DNA of 64,000 nt from Leptospira kobayashii (lineage in GTDB: Bacteria; Spirochaetota; Leptospiria; Leptospirales; Leptospiraceae). The DNA lies in NCBI RefSeq assembly GCF_003114835.2, contig NZ_AP025028.1, positions 1,392,001 to 1,456,000 on the forward strand. Reading direction: 5' to 3'. The position numbers and the translations under genes were made by a program. The notes under the pieces were generated by a model. It made no database searches. It was not told where the DNA came from and saw only the letters and a list, made by a program, of their open reading frames with translations. Shown one piece after another: positions 47,439 through 57,233 of this stretch (its first letter is position 1; each line of letters begins with the position of its first letter).

Positions 47439-47622
47439 CCCCCGCCCTGAGATCAGCTCTGCTGATGATTCTTCGAATACTTCATCGCTTCTTTTGGCGC
47501 GAAGAAGGGGTTGGGGGTGTGGTTCGTGGGCTCGCATCAAAACCTCTATCACAATTTCCTTCTTCCGTCGAACGTTAGTTCGGCTTTCGGGAAAATTCTT
47601 CTAAAAAGTTCGCCTTTTTGCC
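47439..47622. repeat. Dispersed intergenic repeat, family 1, copy C
   Basis: The copy begins CCCCGCCCTGA (47440-47450), but its G-rich partner (GGGGTTGGGGGTGTGG, 47507-47522) is displaced by an inserted stretch of about 60 bp with its own pairing (GATCAGCTCTGCTGATG). It then shares GTGGTTCGTGGGCTCGCATC with copy A, and it ends with GTTCGCCTTTTTGCC (47608-47622), abutting the recJ stop. The last box can fold as AAAAAG-TTCGC-CTTTTT and may act as the recJ terminator. Confidence 0.6.
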
Positions 47623-49593
47623 TTATTCGACTGCAGTAGCTTCGCCGAACCAATCTACTACGAACTGGATGGAGGATTTTCCCATAAAATAGTTTTCTTC
47701 CAATTTTCCGATCAAATCCAGTTTGTCCGTGTGAGAGACAGCTTTTTGGAACTCGTCTCCCTTGTTCCATAGGATGAATTTCATCGAACCCGATCCAAGT
47801 ATATTGAACCGAATGTGTTTTCCTCCACTGAGAGGTGTTAGATGAATTGGTTTGATTCCTTTGATTGCGATCTTTACGTCCGGATTTCCCTGACCGAACG
47901 GTTCCAAAGGTTTCCATTCTTTATAAAGTTTATCATTCAGCTCTTCAGGAATCACAGTGATATCGGTAGAAAGAATGTATTTGTCTATGGTTTCTTTTTC
48001 TTCGGCTAACCAGAGTTTGGATTTTTCATACATCGCTTTTTCTAGGTCCGGTATTTTGTCCAGCTCCACTGAAAATCCACCTGCCTCGGGGTGGCCTCCG
48101 AAATGAATCAAATGCTCTGACACAAGATTCAAAAGTTCGATCACATTTTCTTTGCTATACGATCGAATGGATCCTCTTGCGTCTCCATTGTCCGGTGCAA
48201 TGAAGACTGCCGGTCTTTTGAAATCTTCCACCATCCGGGTGGCTACGATCCCGCTGACCCCGGGCTCCATATCAGGCTCATAACAAAATACAATCGGGTG
48301 TTCCGTTCGTTCCGTCTTTCTTTTAAAATAACGATCCGCCCGGTCCAGATTTCTTTTCGTTCTGTCTTTTCTCTCTTCATTGATGCCGGCAAGGACTTTG
48401 GCTTTTTTGTCGGCGGAAGGAAGATCTTCGGACAATAATAAATTTACTGCTTCTTCCGTTTTCCCCATTCTGCCTGCGGAATTGAGAAGCGGGCCAATCG
48501 ACCAGCCTAAGTCTTTTGCGGTGATATTTTTCGGGTTTAGAGACAATTGCCCCAGTAAAGATCTGATTCCGTAACGCCTTTTGGGAAGTTTCGGATCTAA
48601 AAAAGTCAATAATGATTGTAAGGAAAGTTTAACAATCATTCGGTTTTCTCCGCCGAGAGGCATAAGATCCGTGATGGTTCCTATACCGGCCAAATCCACT
48701 TCTTCTTCCAGAGACTCGAAAAAATCCTGAATCTTCAAACACTGTGTGTAAAATAAAAATCTCTCGTCATCATCGGGTAACTCTCCTTTGGCGGAAGGCC
48801 TTTCCGGAAAGGGAAATAGATTTTCCTTCGGATGTGAAACGATTTGAGATAAAGAAGGGGAAGTGAGTTCGGAAACTCTGATTCCGTTTTGAAAATAGAT
48901 TGTTTCTCCGTTTTCTTCTTTGAAATAAATCTTATCAAACTCGTCACTCAATCGAAATAAGACTGCCTGAATGATTTTGAATGCAAGCACAGCGGTGCAG
49001 ATTTTTTTTTCAGGATAACGTGAGTCCAAACGCCTGGGATTCACCAAGAAGGTCTTTTCGGGAATTCGTTCCGGAATTTCATGATGGTCCAAAACGATCA
49101 CTCTGATTCCTTTTTTTGTCAATTGGTCTATTTCATCCGCTTGTGAAGATCCGAAATCGAGAGTGATGAGTAAATCGGGAGCCGGATTCACCTTATTTAT
49201 TTTTTCCAAGGCTTCGGCACATAAACCGTAAGGGTCGCTTTCGGAAGAATTCAAAACGGAAATGGGAACTTCTTTAAAATAAGGATGGGATTTTAAAAAA
49301 AAAGCAAGCGAGGAAGTAGAGGAAACCCCATCTGCATCCCTGTCTCCGTAGAGAACAATGTGCTTTTTGTTTTTAGAATATTCTAAAATGATTTCGATCG
49401 TTTCTCTTATATCAGGTAAAGAGAATGGAGAATGGAGGTAAGCGAAACTGGTATTTAAAAATTCGTGGGGTGGAATTTTCTTCAACTCTTCTCTGCTATC
49501 GACCAAATAACGAAGAAGAGGTTTTTTTGAAGAGACTTGGGCTCGGATTTCGGACAGACTCGGTCCAAACCGAACCTTTGCTACATTAAGCAA
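47623..49593 (-). CDS. recJ: Single-stranded-DNA-specific exonuclease
   Basis: RecJ (656 aa) degrades single-stranded DNA 5' to 3' in recombination and mismatch or base excision repair. The DHH phosphoesterase motifs are visible: VLYGDRDADGVSSTSS, LLITLDFGSS, VIVLDHHEIPE. The DHHA1 segment GRMGKTEEAV and GARGSIRSYS-like strand, the FGGHPEAGGFSVE motif and the OB-fold signature EPFGQGNPDVKI follow. It starts at TTG 49593, inside the end of the bactofilin gene (13-bp overlap), since no in-frame ATG is near. Its stop abuts a repeat. Confidence 0.94.
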   Translation of the reverse strand: MLNVAKVRFGPSLSEIRAQVSSKKPLLRYLVDSREELKKIPPHEFLNTSFAYLHSPFSLPDIRETIEIILEYSKNKKHIVLYGDRDADGVSSTSSLAFFLKSHPYFKEVPISVLNSSESDPYGLCAEALEKINKVNPAPDLLITLDFGSSQADEIDQLTKKGIRVIVLDHHEIPERIPEKTFLVNPRRLDSRYPEKKICTAVLAFKIIQAVLFRLSDEFDKIYFKEENGETIYFQNGIRVSELTSPSLSQIVSHPKENLFPFPERPSAKGELPDDDERFLFYTQCLKIQDFFESLEEEVDLAGIGTITDLMPLGGENRMIVKLSLQSLLTFLDPKLPKRRYGIRSLLGQLSLNPKNITAKDLGWSIGPLLNSAGRMGKTEEAVNLLLSEDLPSADKKAKVLAGINEERKDRTKRNLDRADRYFKRKTERTEHPIVFCYEPDMEPGVSGIVATRMVEDFKRPAVFIAPDNGDARGSIRSYSKENVIELLNLVSEHLIHFGGHPEAGGFSVELDKIPDLEKAMYEKSKLWLAEEKETIDKYILSTDITVIPEELNDKLYKEWKPLEPFGQGNPDVKIAIKGIKPIHLTPLSGGKHIRFNILGSGSMKFILWNKGDEFQKAVSHTDKLDLIGKLEENYFMGKSSIQFVVDWFGEATAVE

Positions 49594-49901
49594 TTGCCTA
49601 TGATTTTGGATCCAGCTTCCACTTCCAGTCCGGGAGTTTTGATATCTCCAACTACTTTGCCTGGTTTGCGAAGTTCTACTTTTTCTTTTGCATCCACATT
49701 GCCTTTCAAACTTCCCAGAACAACAAGTGAACCTACTTCCACGTCCGCTTCCACGTCGCCGGTCTCATCTATGATCAGTCTTCCCGCTGAAGTGATCGTT
49801 CCCTTGAATTGACCTTTGATCTTAAGAGTTTGATTGAAGGAGAGAGTGCCTCGAAAGCTGATGTCATCGTTGATGATGGTATCTATTGATTCGTCTTTCA
49901 T
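49581..49901 (-). CDS. Bactofilin
   Basis: A 106-aa bactofilin (DUF583), a nucleotide-free cytoskeletal protein forming a right-handed beta-helix filament. The regular repeat of short strands and Gly turns is evident (GTLSFNQTLKIKGQFKGTI, LVVLGSLKGNVDAKEKVEL, GKVVGDIKTPGLEVEAG). In Leptospira biflexa a bactofilin sets the pitch of the cell helix; which paralogue this is cannot be told here. Short tails on both sides suit a membrane-free bactofilin. Its stop lies inside the start of recJ. Confidence 0.93.
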   Translation of the reverse strand: MKDESIDTIINDDISFRGTLSFNQTLKIKGQFKGTITSAGRLIIDETGDVEADVEVGSLVVLGSLKGNVDAKEKVELRKPGKVVGDIKTPGLEVEAGSKIIGNCLM

Positions 49902-49977
49902 AACTTAAGGATAGAGTGGACTGGTAGATGGATTTGGCAACTCGTTCGCATCATCTTCTTTAGGAATTAATAAAAAA

Positions 49978-49992
49978 GTTCGCTTTTTTACC
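49978..49992. repeat. Degenerate family 1 terminal box (copy D)
   Basis: GTTCGCTTTTTTACC differs from the family 1 end box at two positions and is likewise preceded by an A-run. No other part of the element is recognisable, so this may be chance or a fragment. Confidence 0.3.
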
Positions 49993-50048
49993 AATTTTCC
50001 AGTTGAACCGGATGGTAGACGGGAGATCATGGAGATGGGTGTTCCTTT

Positions 50049-50375
50049 TTGCGACTTAAAAAGATAGTAGATACTCTTTTTTTACTCATTCTCTCTGTAT
50101 TTATCAACTTCAATATTGTAGATGATCGCTTTGTTGCACCCCTGGAAGATTTAGCAACCGAATACCATTCCTTCGAATTGGAAGAAACGACTAGGGTCAT
50201 TTCTCTCGCTCCTAAAAAACAAAATGCTCCGAATCTACTGCTTTTAAGCTCTTTTTCCCTTTGGGAAGCTCCTTCCAGTTCCATTTCATTTTTCATTTTT
50301 TCTGAAAATGAAATGATTCAGGAAACTTATCTTATTTTTTTTCTAATTAGCCTCCCCCCTCCCACTTTGGCCTAG
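50049..50375 (+). CDS. Possible small membrane protein leading the metal efflux operon
   Basis: A 108-codon frame opening with TTG 50049. The N-terminus is hydrophobic (LFLLILSVFINFNIV), followed by an acidic middle and a second hydrophobic stretch (YLIFFLISLPPP). Small proteins of about this size open many metal-efflux operons (CzcI-type), but I see no sequence signature for that. There is no ATG and no good ribosome binding site. The opposite strand has a similar frame that looks less protein-like. Confidence 0.35.
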   Translation: MRLKKIVDTLFLLILSVFINFNIVDDRFVAPLEDLATEYHSFELEETTRVISLAPKKQNAPNLLLLSSFSLWEAPSSSISFFIFSENEMIQETYLIFFLISLPPPTLA

Positions 50376-50455
50376 TTCTTGCTAGCTGTTAGGGTAGGTA
50401 TAGCTCTACCCGCAGAAGATTTCAGTTGATTCATGCTTAAAGGGGCTACGGTTTC

Positions 50456-53400
50456 ATGTTAGAAAAAATCATTCAATTTTCCATTCACAAAAGGGCGGCG
50501 GTTCTCGTAGTCACTGCGGTTCTTACCATTTTAGGATTGTACAATGCCCTTCATTTGTCGATTGATGCGATTCCTGACGTAACAAACGTTCAAGTATCCG
50601 CAGTGACTTCCGTTCCGGGGCTTTCTCCTTTGGAAGTGGAACAGTTTATCACGTACCCGGTGGAATTGGAATTCAACGGAATGCCGAAGGTAACCGAGAT
50701 TCGTTCGATTTCACGAACAGGTGTTAGTTCCGTAACCGTTATTTTCGAAGATGGAACGGACATCTATTTTGCCAGACAGTTGGTAAACGAAAGGTTGAAG
50801 CAGGCGGAAAACTTCATTCCGAAATCCTACGGACGTCCCGAATTGTCTCCTGTGGCGACAGGTCTGGGAGATATTTATGAAATCGCTTTGGTATCCGAAA
50901 CCCATACCCCTGAAGAACTCCGAACCATGATGGAATGGGAAGTGGCTCGCCAGCTAAGATCCGTTAAGGGAATTATCGACGTGAACGTAATCGGGGGAGA
51001 TGCAAAACAGTTCCAGATCAAGATCGATCCCAAACGACTCCTTTCCATGAATCTGACTCTTTCCCATATCACGGAAGCTTTGGAAGGCGCCAATATCAAC
51101 TTAGGCGGTGGATACATTCAAAAGGGAGAAGAGCAGTTTGTTATTCGTGGAGAAAGTCAGTTTAAGTCCGTAGAAGATATCAGTAAACTTTCCGTTCGTA
51201 CTTCTTCCGACGGGATTCCTTTGACTCTCGGTCAAATTGCTAAAGTGGAAACGGGCCCCGCACTTCGTTTCGGTCTTTCAACGATGAATGGAAAGAGAGA
51301 GGTTGTCGGTGGAACCGCAATGATGTTACTCGGTAGTAACTCGCTCGAAGTTGTAAAAAGAGTAAAATTAAAAGTAGAAGAAATTGAAAGTAAACTGCCA
51401 AAAGGAATGAAAATCGAAGTTTATTACGATCGTTCCGAGTTTATCGGAAGAACTCTGTCTACTGTATTTACCAACCTGGTAGAAGCTGCCATCATCGTAC
51501 TTGTATGCTTGATTTTGACTCTGGGAACTGTAAAAGGTGCCATCGCTGTGGCGATGGCGATTCCCGTTTCCATGCTCATTGCAACGATTTTAATGAATAT
51601 GTTCGGAATCGTGGGGAACTTGATGTCACTCGGTGCTCTTGACTTCGGACTACTTGTGGACGGTTCCATAGTGATGTTGGAATCCACATTGCACGGGTTT
51701 ATGATCCGAAAGACATTTTTAATCACAAAAACTTCCGCCCAGGATATGGAAGACGGGATTGAGGATGTGATCATGGAATCCTGTATCAAAGTAGTAAGGG
51801 CTTCCGCTTTCAGTGTGGGAATCATACTACTTGTTTATCTTCCTCTGATGACTTTGGAAGGAGTGGAAGGTAGAATGTTCCGTCCGATGGCGATTACCGT
51901 AGCGTTTGCGTTAGGTGCAGCGCTTTTGTATTCCATTACCACATTCCCTGCACTTATGACGTTGATTTATAAGAAGCCGATTCTGCATGAGTCCGCTTTC
52001 TGGGAAAAATTCCAAAATAAATATTCCGAAGTTTTGACCTATGGAATGAAATTCAAAAAACAATTCGCTTTGACAGGAATCGGCGTTGTATTACTTTCCT
52101 TTGCGCTTGCGGGAACATTAGGTTCAGAATTTTTACCTAGGATCGATGAAGGGGAAATCGCAGTAGATATAAAGAGACTTCCTTCCACTGCCATAAATCA
52201 TTCGCGAGATTTGAATTTGGAAATGGAAAAGATTCTGCTGAAATTTCCGGAAGTCATTTCCGTAGTTTCCAGACAAGGTAGAGGTGAATCCGCCGCTGAA
52301 CCGATCGGATCGGAAGAAGGCGAATCTATGGTGAAATTGAAACCAAGGAAAGAATGGGTCACTACGAAAGATAGGGAAGAGTTGATGGAACTCATGAAGG
52401 AAGAGATTTCCAATAATGTTCCTTCGACTTATATCAGTTTGTCGCAACCGATTGAAAACAGGGTAAATGCATTACTTTCTGGCTCCAAAGCTGATATTGT
52501 AATCAAGATTTACGGTGATGATCTCAAAACTTTAAAAACGCTTGCTGATAATTACGCGGGCAAAATCAAAAAAATTCCCGGAGCAGCCGATCTTAGAGTT
52601 CAAAAATTATTGGGGCTTCCTCTTTTGGAAATCAAGATGAATCGTTCCAATATGGCACGATACGGAGTACGTGCCGAAGAAATTTTAACTACCATCGAAA
52701 CTTTACGCGTTGGATTTAATGCAGGTAAGGTGTACGAAGGATACAAACGATTCGATCTGATCGTCCGGCTTGATGCGGATGTTCGGGATATTGATGTGAT
52801 CGAGAACGTGCCCGTTATGACTCAGTTTGGCGGAACCGTTCCTTTGGGACAGGTCACTGACATAGTTATGACGGAAGGTCCTGCGGCACTTTATCACGAA
52901 GGTTTGAAACGAAGAATTCTCGTGGAAGTAAACGTCCGCGGAAGGGATATGATCGGATTTGTAAACGAAGTCCAGAAAGCAACCAACTCCATAGAGACCA
53001 ATCTTCCCCAAGGTTATTATGTGGATTGGGGAGGACAGTTTGAAAACTTCACCCGAGCAAAAGCAAGGCTAGGGCTTGTTATCCCGATCGCAGGTGCGAT
53101 CATTTTCGGAATGTTGTTCATAGCGTTCGGAAGCGTTTATTATGCGTTAGGTGTTTTTATGTTGGTTCCTCTTTCCTTATCGGGAGGGATCTTGTCTCTC
53201 GCACTTCGTGGGCTTCCTTTCTCTATTCCTGCGGCAGTCGGGTTTATCGCAGCTGCCGGTATCTCCGTACTGAACGGGGTGGTATATGCATCCGCACTAA
53301 AGGATCAGCTGAAAATAACCAGAGATCCGAGTAAAGCAGTAGTCCAAGCGGCAGTCTATACATTGCGGGCGGTAGCTACCACGGAACTTGTGGCCATTAT

Positions 53401-53707
53401 CGGATTTTTGCCGATGGCGATTGCTTCCAGTGCGGGTGCGGAAGTACAGAGACCGCTTGCAACCGTCGTTATGGGAGGGGTACTCGTTGCTACGATACTC
53501 TCCCGATTCTTATTGCCGATCGTATTCGAGTTTTTGGTGAAATTGGCGCAAAGACAGGAAAGAAGACAATCGGAAAGAGAGAAAAAGATGAATGAGTATT
53601 TTCTGGAAGAAATGAAAAAATACCAAATGGAGGAATCCGATCATGACGAATCTCACGGTCATCATGAACCGGAACCTTCACAGACTAAAAAAAGGAAAGG
53701 TAAATGA
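50456..53707 (+). CDS. RND heavy-metal efflux pump, inner-membrane subunit (CzcA/CusA-like)
   Basis: A 1083-aa HME-type RND transporter that exports divalent or monovalent metal ions by proton antiport. The twelve-helix pattern is complete. The helix 4 motif reads [17 protein letters not shown] with Asp396, Asp402 and Glu409, equivalent to CzcA Asp402, Asp408 and Glu415. Other marks are [19 protein letters not shown] near the start and [13 protein letters not shown]. The C-terminal tail is His-rich ([11 protein letters not shown]), suggesting metal binding. The two-Asp motif favours Zn/Co/Cd over Cu/Ag, but the ion is not proven. Its stop overlaps the pyrophosphatase start. Confidence 0.94.
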   Translation: MLEKIIQFSIHKRAAVLVVTAVLTILGLYNALHLSIDAIPDVTNVQVSAVTSVPGLSPLEVEQFITYPVELEFNGMPKVTEIRSISRTGVSSVTVIFEDGTDIYFARQLVNERLKQAENFIPKSYGRPELSPVATGLGDIYEIALVSETHTPEELRTMMEWEVARQLRSVKGIIDVNVIGGDAKQFQIKIDPKRLLSMNLTLSHITEALEGANINLGGGYIQKGEEQFVIRGESQFKSVEDISKLSVRTSSDGIPLTLGQIAKVETGPALRFGLSTMNGKREVVGGTAMMLLGSNSLEVVKRVKLKVEEIESKLPKGMKIEVYYDRSEFIGRTLSTVFTNLVEAAIIVLVCLILTLGTVKGAIAVAMAIPVSMLIATILMNMFGIVGNLMSLGALDFGLLVDGSIVMLESTLHGFMIRKTFLITKTSAQDMEDGIEDVIMESCIKVVRASAFSVGIILLVYLPLMTLEGVEGRMFRPMAITVAFALGAALLYSITTFPALMTLIYKKPILHESAFWEKFQNKYSEVLTYGMKFKKQFALTGIGVVLLSFALAGTLGSEFLPRIDEGEIAVDIKRLPSTAINHSRDLNLEMEKILLKFPEVISVVSRQGRGESAAEPIGSEEGESMVKLKPRKEWVTTKDREELMELMKEEISNNVPSTYISLSQPIENRVNALLSGSKADIVIKIYGDDLKTLKTLADNYAGKIKKIPGAADLRVQKLLGLPLLEIKMNRSNMARYGVRAEEILTTIETLRVGFNAGKVYEGYKRFDLIVRLDADVRDIDVIENVPVMTQFGGTVPLGQVTDIVMTEGPAALYHEGLKRRILVEVNVRGRDMIGFVNEVQKATNSIETNLPQGYYVDWGGQFENFTRAKARLGLVIPIAGAIIFGMLFIAFGSVYYALGVFMLVPLSLSGGILSLALRGLPFSIPAAVGFIAAAGISVLNGVVYASALKDQLKITRDPSKAVVQAAVYTLRAVATTELVAIIGFLPMAIASSAGAEVQRPLATVVMGGVLVATILSRFLLPIVFEFLVKLAQRQERRQSEREKKMNEYFLEEMKKYQMEESDHDESHGHHEPEPSQTKKRKGK

Positions 53708-54330
53708 TGAAGCCTAATTATTACGTAGCACACCCTTGGCATGGATTGGAATTGGGACCGAAAGCTCCCGATGAGTTGGATGTTTTCATAGAATTGACTC
53801 CTCAGGATCCGGTTAAATATGAAATCGATAAAGCATCGGGATTCATTCGGGTGGATCGCCCTCAAAAATATAGCAACCGTTCACCGACACTTTACGGTTT
53901 TATTCCTCGTACTTATTCAGGTGATCTGTCCGGAAAACATTGTTCCGAAGTGGTGGGAAGACCTGATATAAAAGGAGACGGAGATCCTGTCGATATATGC
54001 GTATTAAGTGCAAGTCCCATCAATCACGGAAATACAATCCTAACAGTGATACCCATCGGAGGACTTCGTATGATTGATAAAGGTGAAGCGGACGACAAAA
54101 TCATTGCTGTTCTGAAAGGTGACGAAGTGTTCGGTCTTATGAAAGATATAGGCGATGCACCGAAGGCGCTCATCAACAAACTTCATCATTATTTTTTAAC
54201 TTACAAACTCGATCCGAATTCTCCTTCTACGGGAACTGTGGAAATCACCGAAGTTTATGATCGGGCGGAAGCATTGAAAGTGATCCAGTTCGGAATAGAA
54301 GATTATATAAAAAAGTTTGTTACCGTATGA
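53704..54330 (+). CDS. ppa: Family I inorganic pyrophosphatase
   Basis: A 208-aa soluble pyrophosphatase that hydrolyses PPi to phosphate with Mg2+ in the cytoplasm. The family I signature is present as [13 protein letters not shown], with earlier [10 protein letters not shown] and later [11 protein letters not shown]. The C-terminal extension (about 20 residues past the core) is modest. It lies between the RND pump and channel genes and overlaps both by 4 bases (ATGATGA and ATGA type), so it is translated as part of the efflux operon. This is an unusual setting for a housekeeping enzyme. Confidence 0.93.
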   Translation: MMKPNYYVAHPWHGLELGPKAPDELDVFIELTPQDPVKYEIDKASGFIRVDRPQKYSNRSPTLYGFIPRTYSGDLSGKHCSEVVGRPDIKGDGDPVDICVLSASPINHGNTILTVIPIGGLRMIDKGEADDKIIAVLKGDEVFGLMKDIGDAPKALINKLHHYFLTYKLDPNSPSTGTVEITEVYDRAEALKVIQFGIEDYIKKFVTV

Positions 54331-55652
54331 AAAAACATTTTAGTCATTTGGTTTTTGTGAGTTTTGTTTTTCTTTCCGTAGATGTTTTGCCGAAGGAAAA
54401 TGAGGACCAAAAACCGAAAAATACGGAGAATCCCATGTTTGCCGGAGAAGAATTCGGCAAAGAGGATTTTCTTTCCCGCTGGAACTTGGAAGAGCTGGAA
54501 ACATTTGCAGTGAGTAGCAATCCTCTGTATTTGAAAGAAAAACAAAACATCGGAATGGCGCGGGGGGATATCATCACCGCCAGCTTGTATTATAATCCTG
54601 TGATCAACACCCAACAGCAGTTTATGGGTGCACGGGCGAGCGCAGGCACGGGTCTTCCCGAAACATCCATTATTTACAATCAACCGTTTGATGTGAGCGG
54701 AGTGATTCCTCAGAGAGAAAAAGTCGCAAAACAAGAGTTTCTTGCTACGATTGCGAGCTTTAACGATTTTGATCGTATTTTTCGACTGAGACTTAGGCAG
54801 AATTTCTGGACCTATCTTTATGTTACCGAACAGATCAATTTTCAAAAGGAATTTTTGGAGAATTACCAGGACTTACTGGATTTGACAAAACTCAGAGCGG
54901 AGAAGGGAGATATCTCCTTTTTGGAATACGACAGACTCACTCTGGAAAGAATTCAGATCGATCGGGATTATCGGAACGCTCGTATTTTACGTGCCCAAGT
55001 GGTGAAAAATCTGAGGATATTGATCGGAATTGCGGACACTCAGATTCCTTTGAAAGTAAAAGGAAGACTCGAATTTTTTTCCACAAAAGAGTTCGGAATC
55101 GATCTTTCCGATTTTGATATCGAGAACAGACCCGATTTAATCGCTTTAAAGCTTCGCCAACAAAGAGAGCGAATGAATGTTGAATTGAAAAAAAGAGAAG
55201 CGATCCCTACTTTAACTCTCGGTATGGAATACTTGAACAAAGGGAACGAAAATGTTACAGGTGTTTATGCAACAATTCCTTTGCCTATGTTCGATAGAAA
55301 ACAAGGTGAGATTTTAAAATTCGAAGAGTCACATAAAAAATTGGGTTTTGAAGTGGAAGCGAAACGAAATGAAATCACCTCTGAGATTTCCGCAGCAATC
55401 AAGGAATTGCAGGCACGTGAGTCCCAACTTTTGGAATACAAAGCTTTCGATTTGGTCAATAAAAACAAAGAAGTTCAGGAAAAATCCCGTTTAGCGTATA
55501 TTAGGGGAGCTTCGAATTTGGTCACTTTTTTGGAAGCGGAAAAAACCTATCTTAATGTTTTGCGTAGCTATTATGAAATCATATATTTATATTATAATGC
55601 CTTAGAGGCATTTCGTGCGGCAGTCGGGAAAATGGATACTTCGGATTATTAG
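54327..55652 (+). CDS. TolC-family outer-membrane channel of the RND system (CzcC-like)
   Basis: A 441-aa outer-membrane efflux protein with an N-terminal signal peptide (to about residue 21, VDVLPKE). Two long coiled-coil repeats typical of TolC/CzcC follow: the first half includes YNPVINTQQQFMG and NLRILIGIADTQIPL, the second AIKELQARESQLLEYKAF and NLVTFLEAEKTYL. It would span periplasm and outer membrane and dock to the adaptor gene product downstream. It overlaps the pyrophosphatase by 4 bases. Confidence 0.9.
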   Translation: MKKHFSHLVFVSFVFLSVDVLPKENEDQKPKNTENPMFAGEEFGKEDFLSRWNLEELETFAVSSNPLYLKEKQNIGMARGDIITASLYYNPVINTQQQFMGARASAGTGLPETSIIYNQPFDVSGVIPQREKVAKQEFLATIASFNDFDRIFRLRLRQNFWTYLYVTEQINFQKEFLENYQDLLDLTKLRAEKGDISFLEYDRLTLERIQIDRDYRNARILRAQVVKNLRILIGIADTQIPLKVKGRLEFFSTKEFGIDLSDFDIENRPDLIALKLRQQRERMNVELKKREAIPTLTLGMEYLNKGNENVTGVYATIPLPMFDRKQGEILKFEESHKKLGFEVEAKRNEITSEISAAIKELQARESQLLEYKAFDLVNKNKEVQEKSRLAYIRGASNLVTFLEAEKTYLNVLRSYYEIIYLYYNALEAFRAAVGKMDTSDY

Positions 55653-55659
55653 GAAAAAT

Positions 55660-56841
55660 ATGGAACCTTTTTACAAAACAAAATCATTTCGTAATGTAGG
55701 CATTGTAGTTTTGGGCGCGAGTCTTTTGTATTTCGGGTACGTAAAGTTCATCGCAAATTCCAAAAAGACGGAAAGTTTGGCGGATGATAAGTCGAAATTT
55801 CGAATTTCGGAAGAGATTCAAAAAAACCATCCTTTCTCTCTGGTTTATCTGGAGGAAAAGGAAGTGGAAGAAGAACTTCAGCTTCCGGGCACAGTATCGT
55901 ATGACATGAATAATGTGGCGAAGGTTGGCTCACGAGTCAACGGAAGGATCAATTCCGTATTTGTGAAAGAAGGAGACCAAGTCAAAAAAGGTTCTCCTCT
56001 TGCTTCCATTCAATCCGTGGAACTGGGAACTACCGAAGCGAATTATTTGAAAGCGAGAGCGAGACTAGAAGCATTAAAAGTGCAAGCGGACCGCGCCAAA
56101 GAATTATATGAAAGAAAAGTCACTTCTGCCAAAGAATATGAAATGTCTCTTATGGATTATAAATCCGTAAAAGCGGAAATGGAAACAAGCAGAAATGCTC
56201 TTGAAAATTTGGGTTTGAACGATTCCGAGATTACAAATCTGGAAGCGGGAAAATACAATTCCAAAAACCTTTTTATAAGAACACCTATCTCCGGTTCGGT
56301 GACAGTCAGGGAAGCGATCACCGGACAAGCAGTCAATGCCCGGGATAATTTATTCACGGTTGCCGATCTTTCCGTTTTGTGGATCAATTTGGAAGTGTTT
56401 GAAAAAGATCTTTATCTAATCAAAGTAGGGAATGAAGCGAAAGTACATCCCATCGGTTCCAGTGCGGATGCGTTAAAAGCCATTGTTTCTCATATTTCCG
56501 ATGTGATCGATCCTGTAAAAAAAACAGCTGAGATCCGTCTGGAAGTAAGAAATTCCAGAGGCAGACTCCGTCCCGGACAAAGTGTAACAGCCGTTGTCAA
56601 AGGAATTGTCAGCGAAAATTCGCAAAACAAAATCAAAGTTGTTCCTAACGAATCGGTTCATAAAATTGAAGGAGAAAATTACGTATTCATTCGAAATGCC
56701 GACGGAAGTTTTTCTCCTAAAAAAGTTTCTCTTGGAAAAAGTTATGAAAGCTGGGTTGAAATCACTACGGGTGTTTCCGAGACGGATGCCATAGTAAAAG
56801 ACGGATCCTTTGTTTTAAAAAGCGAATATTTGAAATTATAA
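55660..56841 (+). CDS. RND periplasmic adaptor (CzcB/HlyD-like)
   Basis: A 393-aa membrane-fusion protein joining the RND pump to its channel. One N-terminal anchor helix (IVVLGASLLYFGYVKF) is followed by a lipoyl-like domain split around a helical hairpin. The motif GSRVNGRINSVFVKEGDQVK precedes the hairpin and IRTPISGSVTVREAITGQAV follows it. A beta-barrel domain (LRPGQSVTAVV) is next. ATG 55660 has AGGAAAA directly before it; the frame upstream to 55615 lies inside the channel gene and is not used. It closes the operon. Confidence 0.92.
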   Translation: MEPFYKTKSFRNVGIVVLGASLLYFGYVKFIANSKKTESLADDKSKFRISEEIQKNHPFSLVYLEEKEVEEELQLPGTVSYDMNNVAKVGSRVNGRINSVFVKEGDQVKKGSPLASIQSVELGTTEANYLKARARLEALKVQADRAKELYERKVTSAKEYEMSLMDYKSVKAEMETSRNALENLGLNDSEITNLEAGKYNSKNLFIRTPISGSVTVREAITGQAVNARDNLFTVADLSVLWINLEVFEKDLYLIKVGNEAKVHPIGSSADALKAIVSHISDVIDPVKKTAEIRLEVRNSRGRLRPGQSVTAVVKGIVSENSQNKIKVVPNESVHKIEGENYVFIRNADGSFSPKKVSLGKSYESWVEITTGVSETDAIVKDGSFVLKSEYLKL

Positions 56842-56874
56842 TCTATTAGCTATGCACCTTAATTTGACTCTAGT

Positions 56875-56909
56875 TCAAGCAAGGATTTGCATAGCAAATT
56901 CTTGCTTGA
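56875..56909 (+). terminator. Strong hairpin terminator of the efflux operon
   Basis: A 16-bp stem with one G-T pair (left arm TCAAGCAAGGATTTGC, right arm GCAAATTCTTGCTTGA) encloses a 3-nt ATA loop, 33 bp after the adaptor stop. It is the strongest inverted repeat in this part of the window. It could also end the opposing minus-strand transcript. Confidence 0.65.
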
Positions 56910-56939
56910 GTAGACACGGTAAAGTTATGTGGGGTTCTG

Positions 56940-57227
56940 CTATCCTTTTGCCGAACATCGTATGTGCGAACAATCGAAATGACAACCAGCTTTTACCTTA
57001 CTACTTAAGTTATAGTCTCTAGGAGCCATAAAGAAGATCCAAGTCCAATCTCCGATATTTTGACATTTTTCATAACAAGTTTTTTTCTCCGAACAATCAA
57101 TTTGTGGTAATTCTTTTATTTCATACTTTGAAAAATCAAAAGGAACTTTGCCCTTTGGATAAAGTATGGAATTAAGAGAAAAAAATAGTATAGATAAACA
57201 ACAGGTTAGTTTGGGGATTAATTTCAC
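56940..57227 (-). CDS. Small secreted Cys-rich hypothetical protein
   Basis: A 95-aa protein with a signal peptide (LTCCLSILFFSLNSILYPKG region) and six cysteines in the mature part, in two groups (DCSEKKTCYEKC and GCHFDCSHIRC). It is probably disulfide-bonded in the envelope or outside. I recognise no family. It lies 6 bp downstream of the beta-barrel protein gene on the same strand, so the two may be one transcript. The signal could also be read as a lipoprotein signal at the CC pair, but the spacing is short. Confidence 0.62.
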   Translation of the reverse strand: MKLIPKLTCCLSILFFSLNSILYPKGKVPFDFSKYEIKELPQIDCSEKKTCYEKCQNIGDWTWIFFMAPRDYNLSSKVKAGCHFDCSHIRCSAKG

Positions 57228-57233
57228 AAAGAA

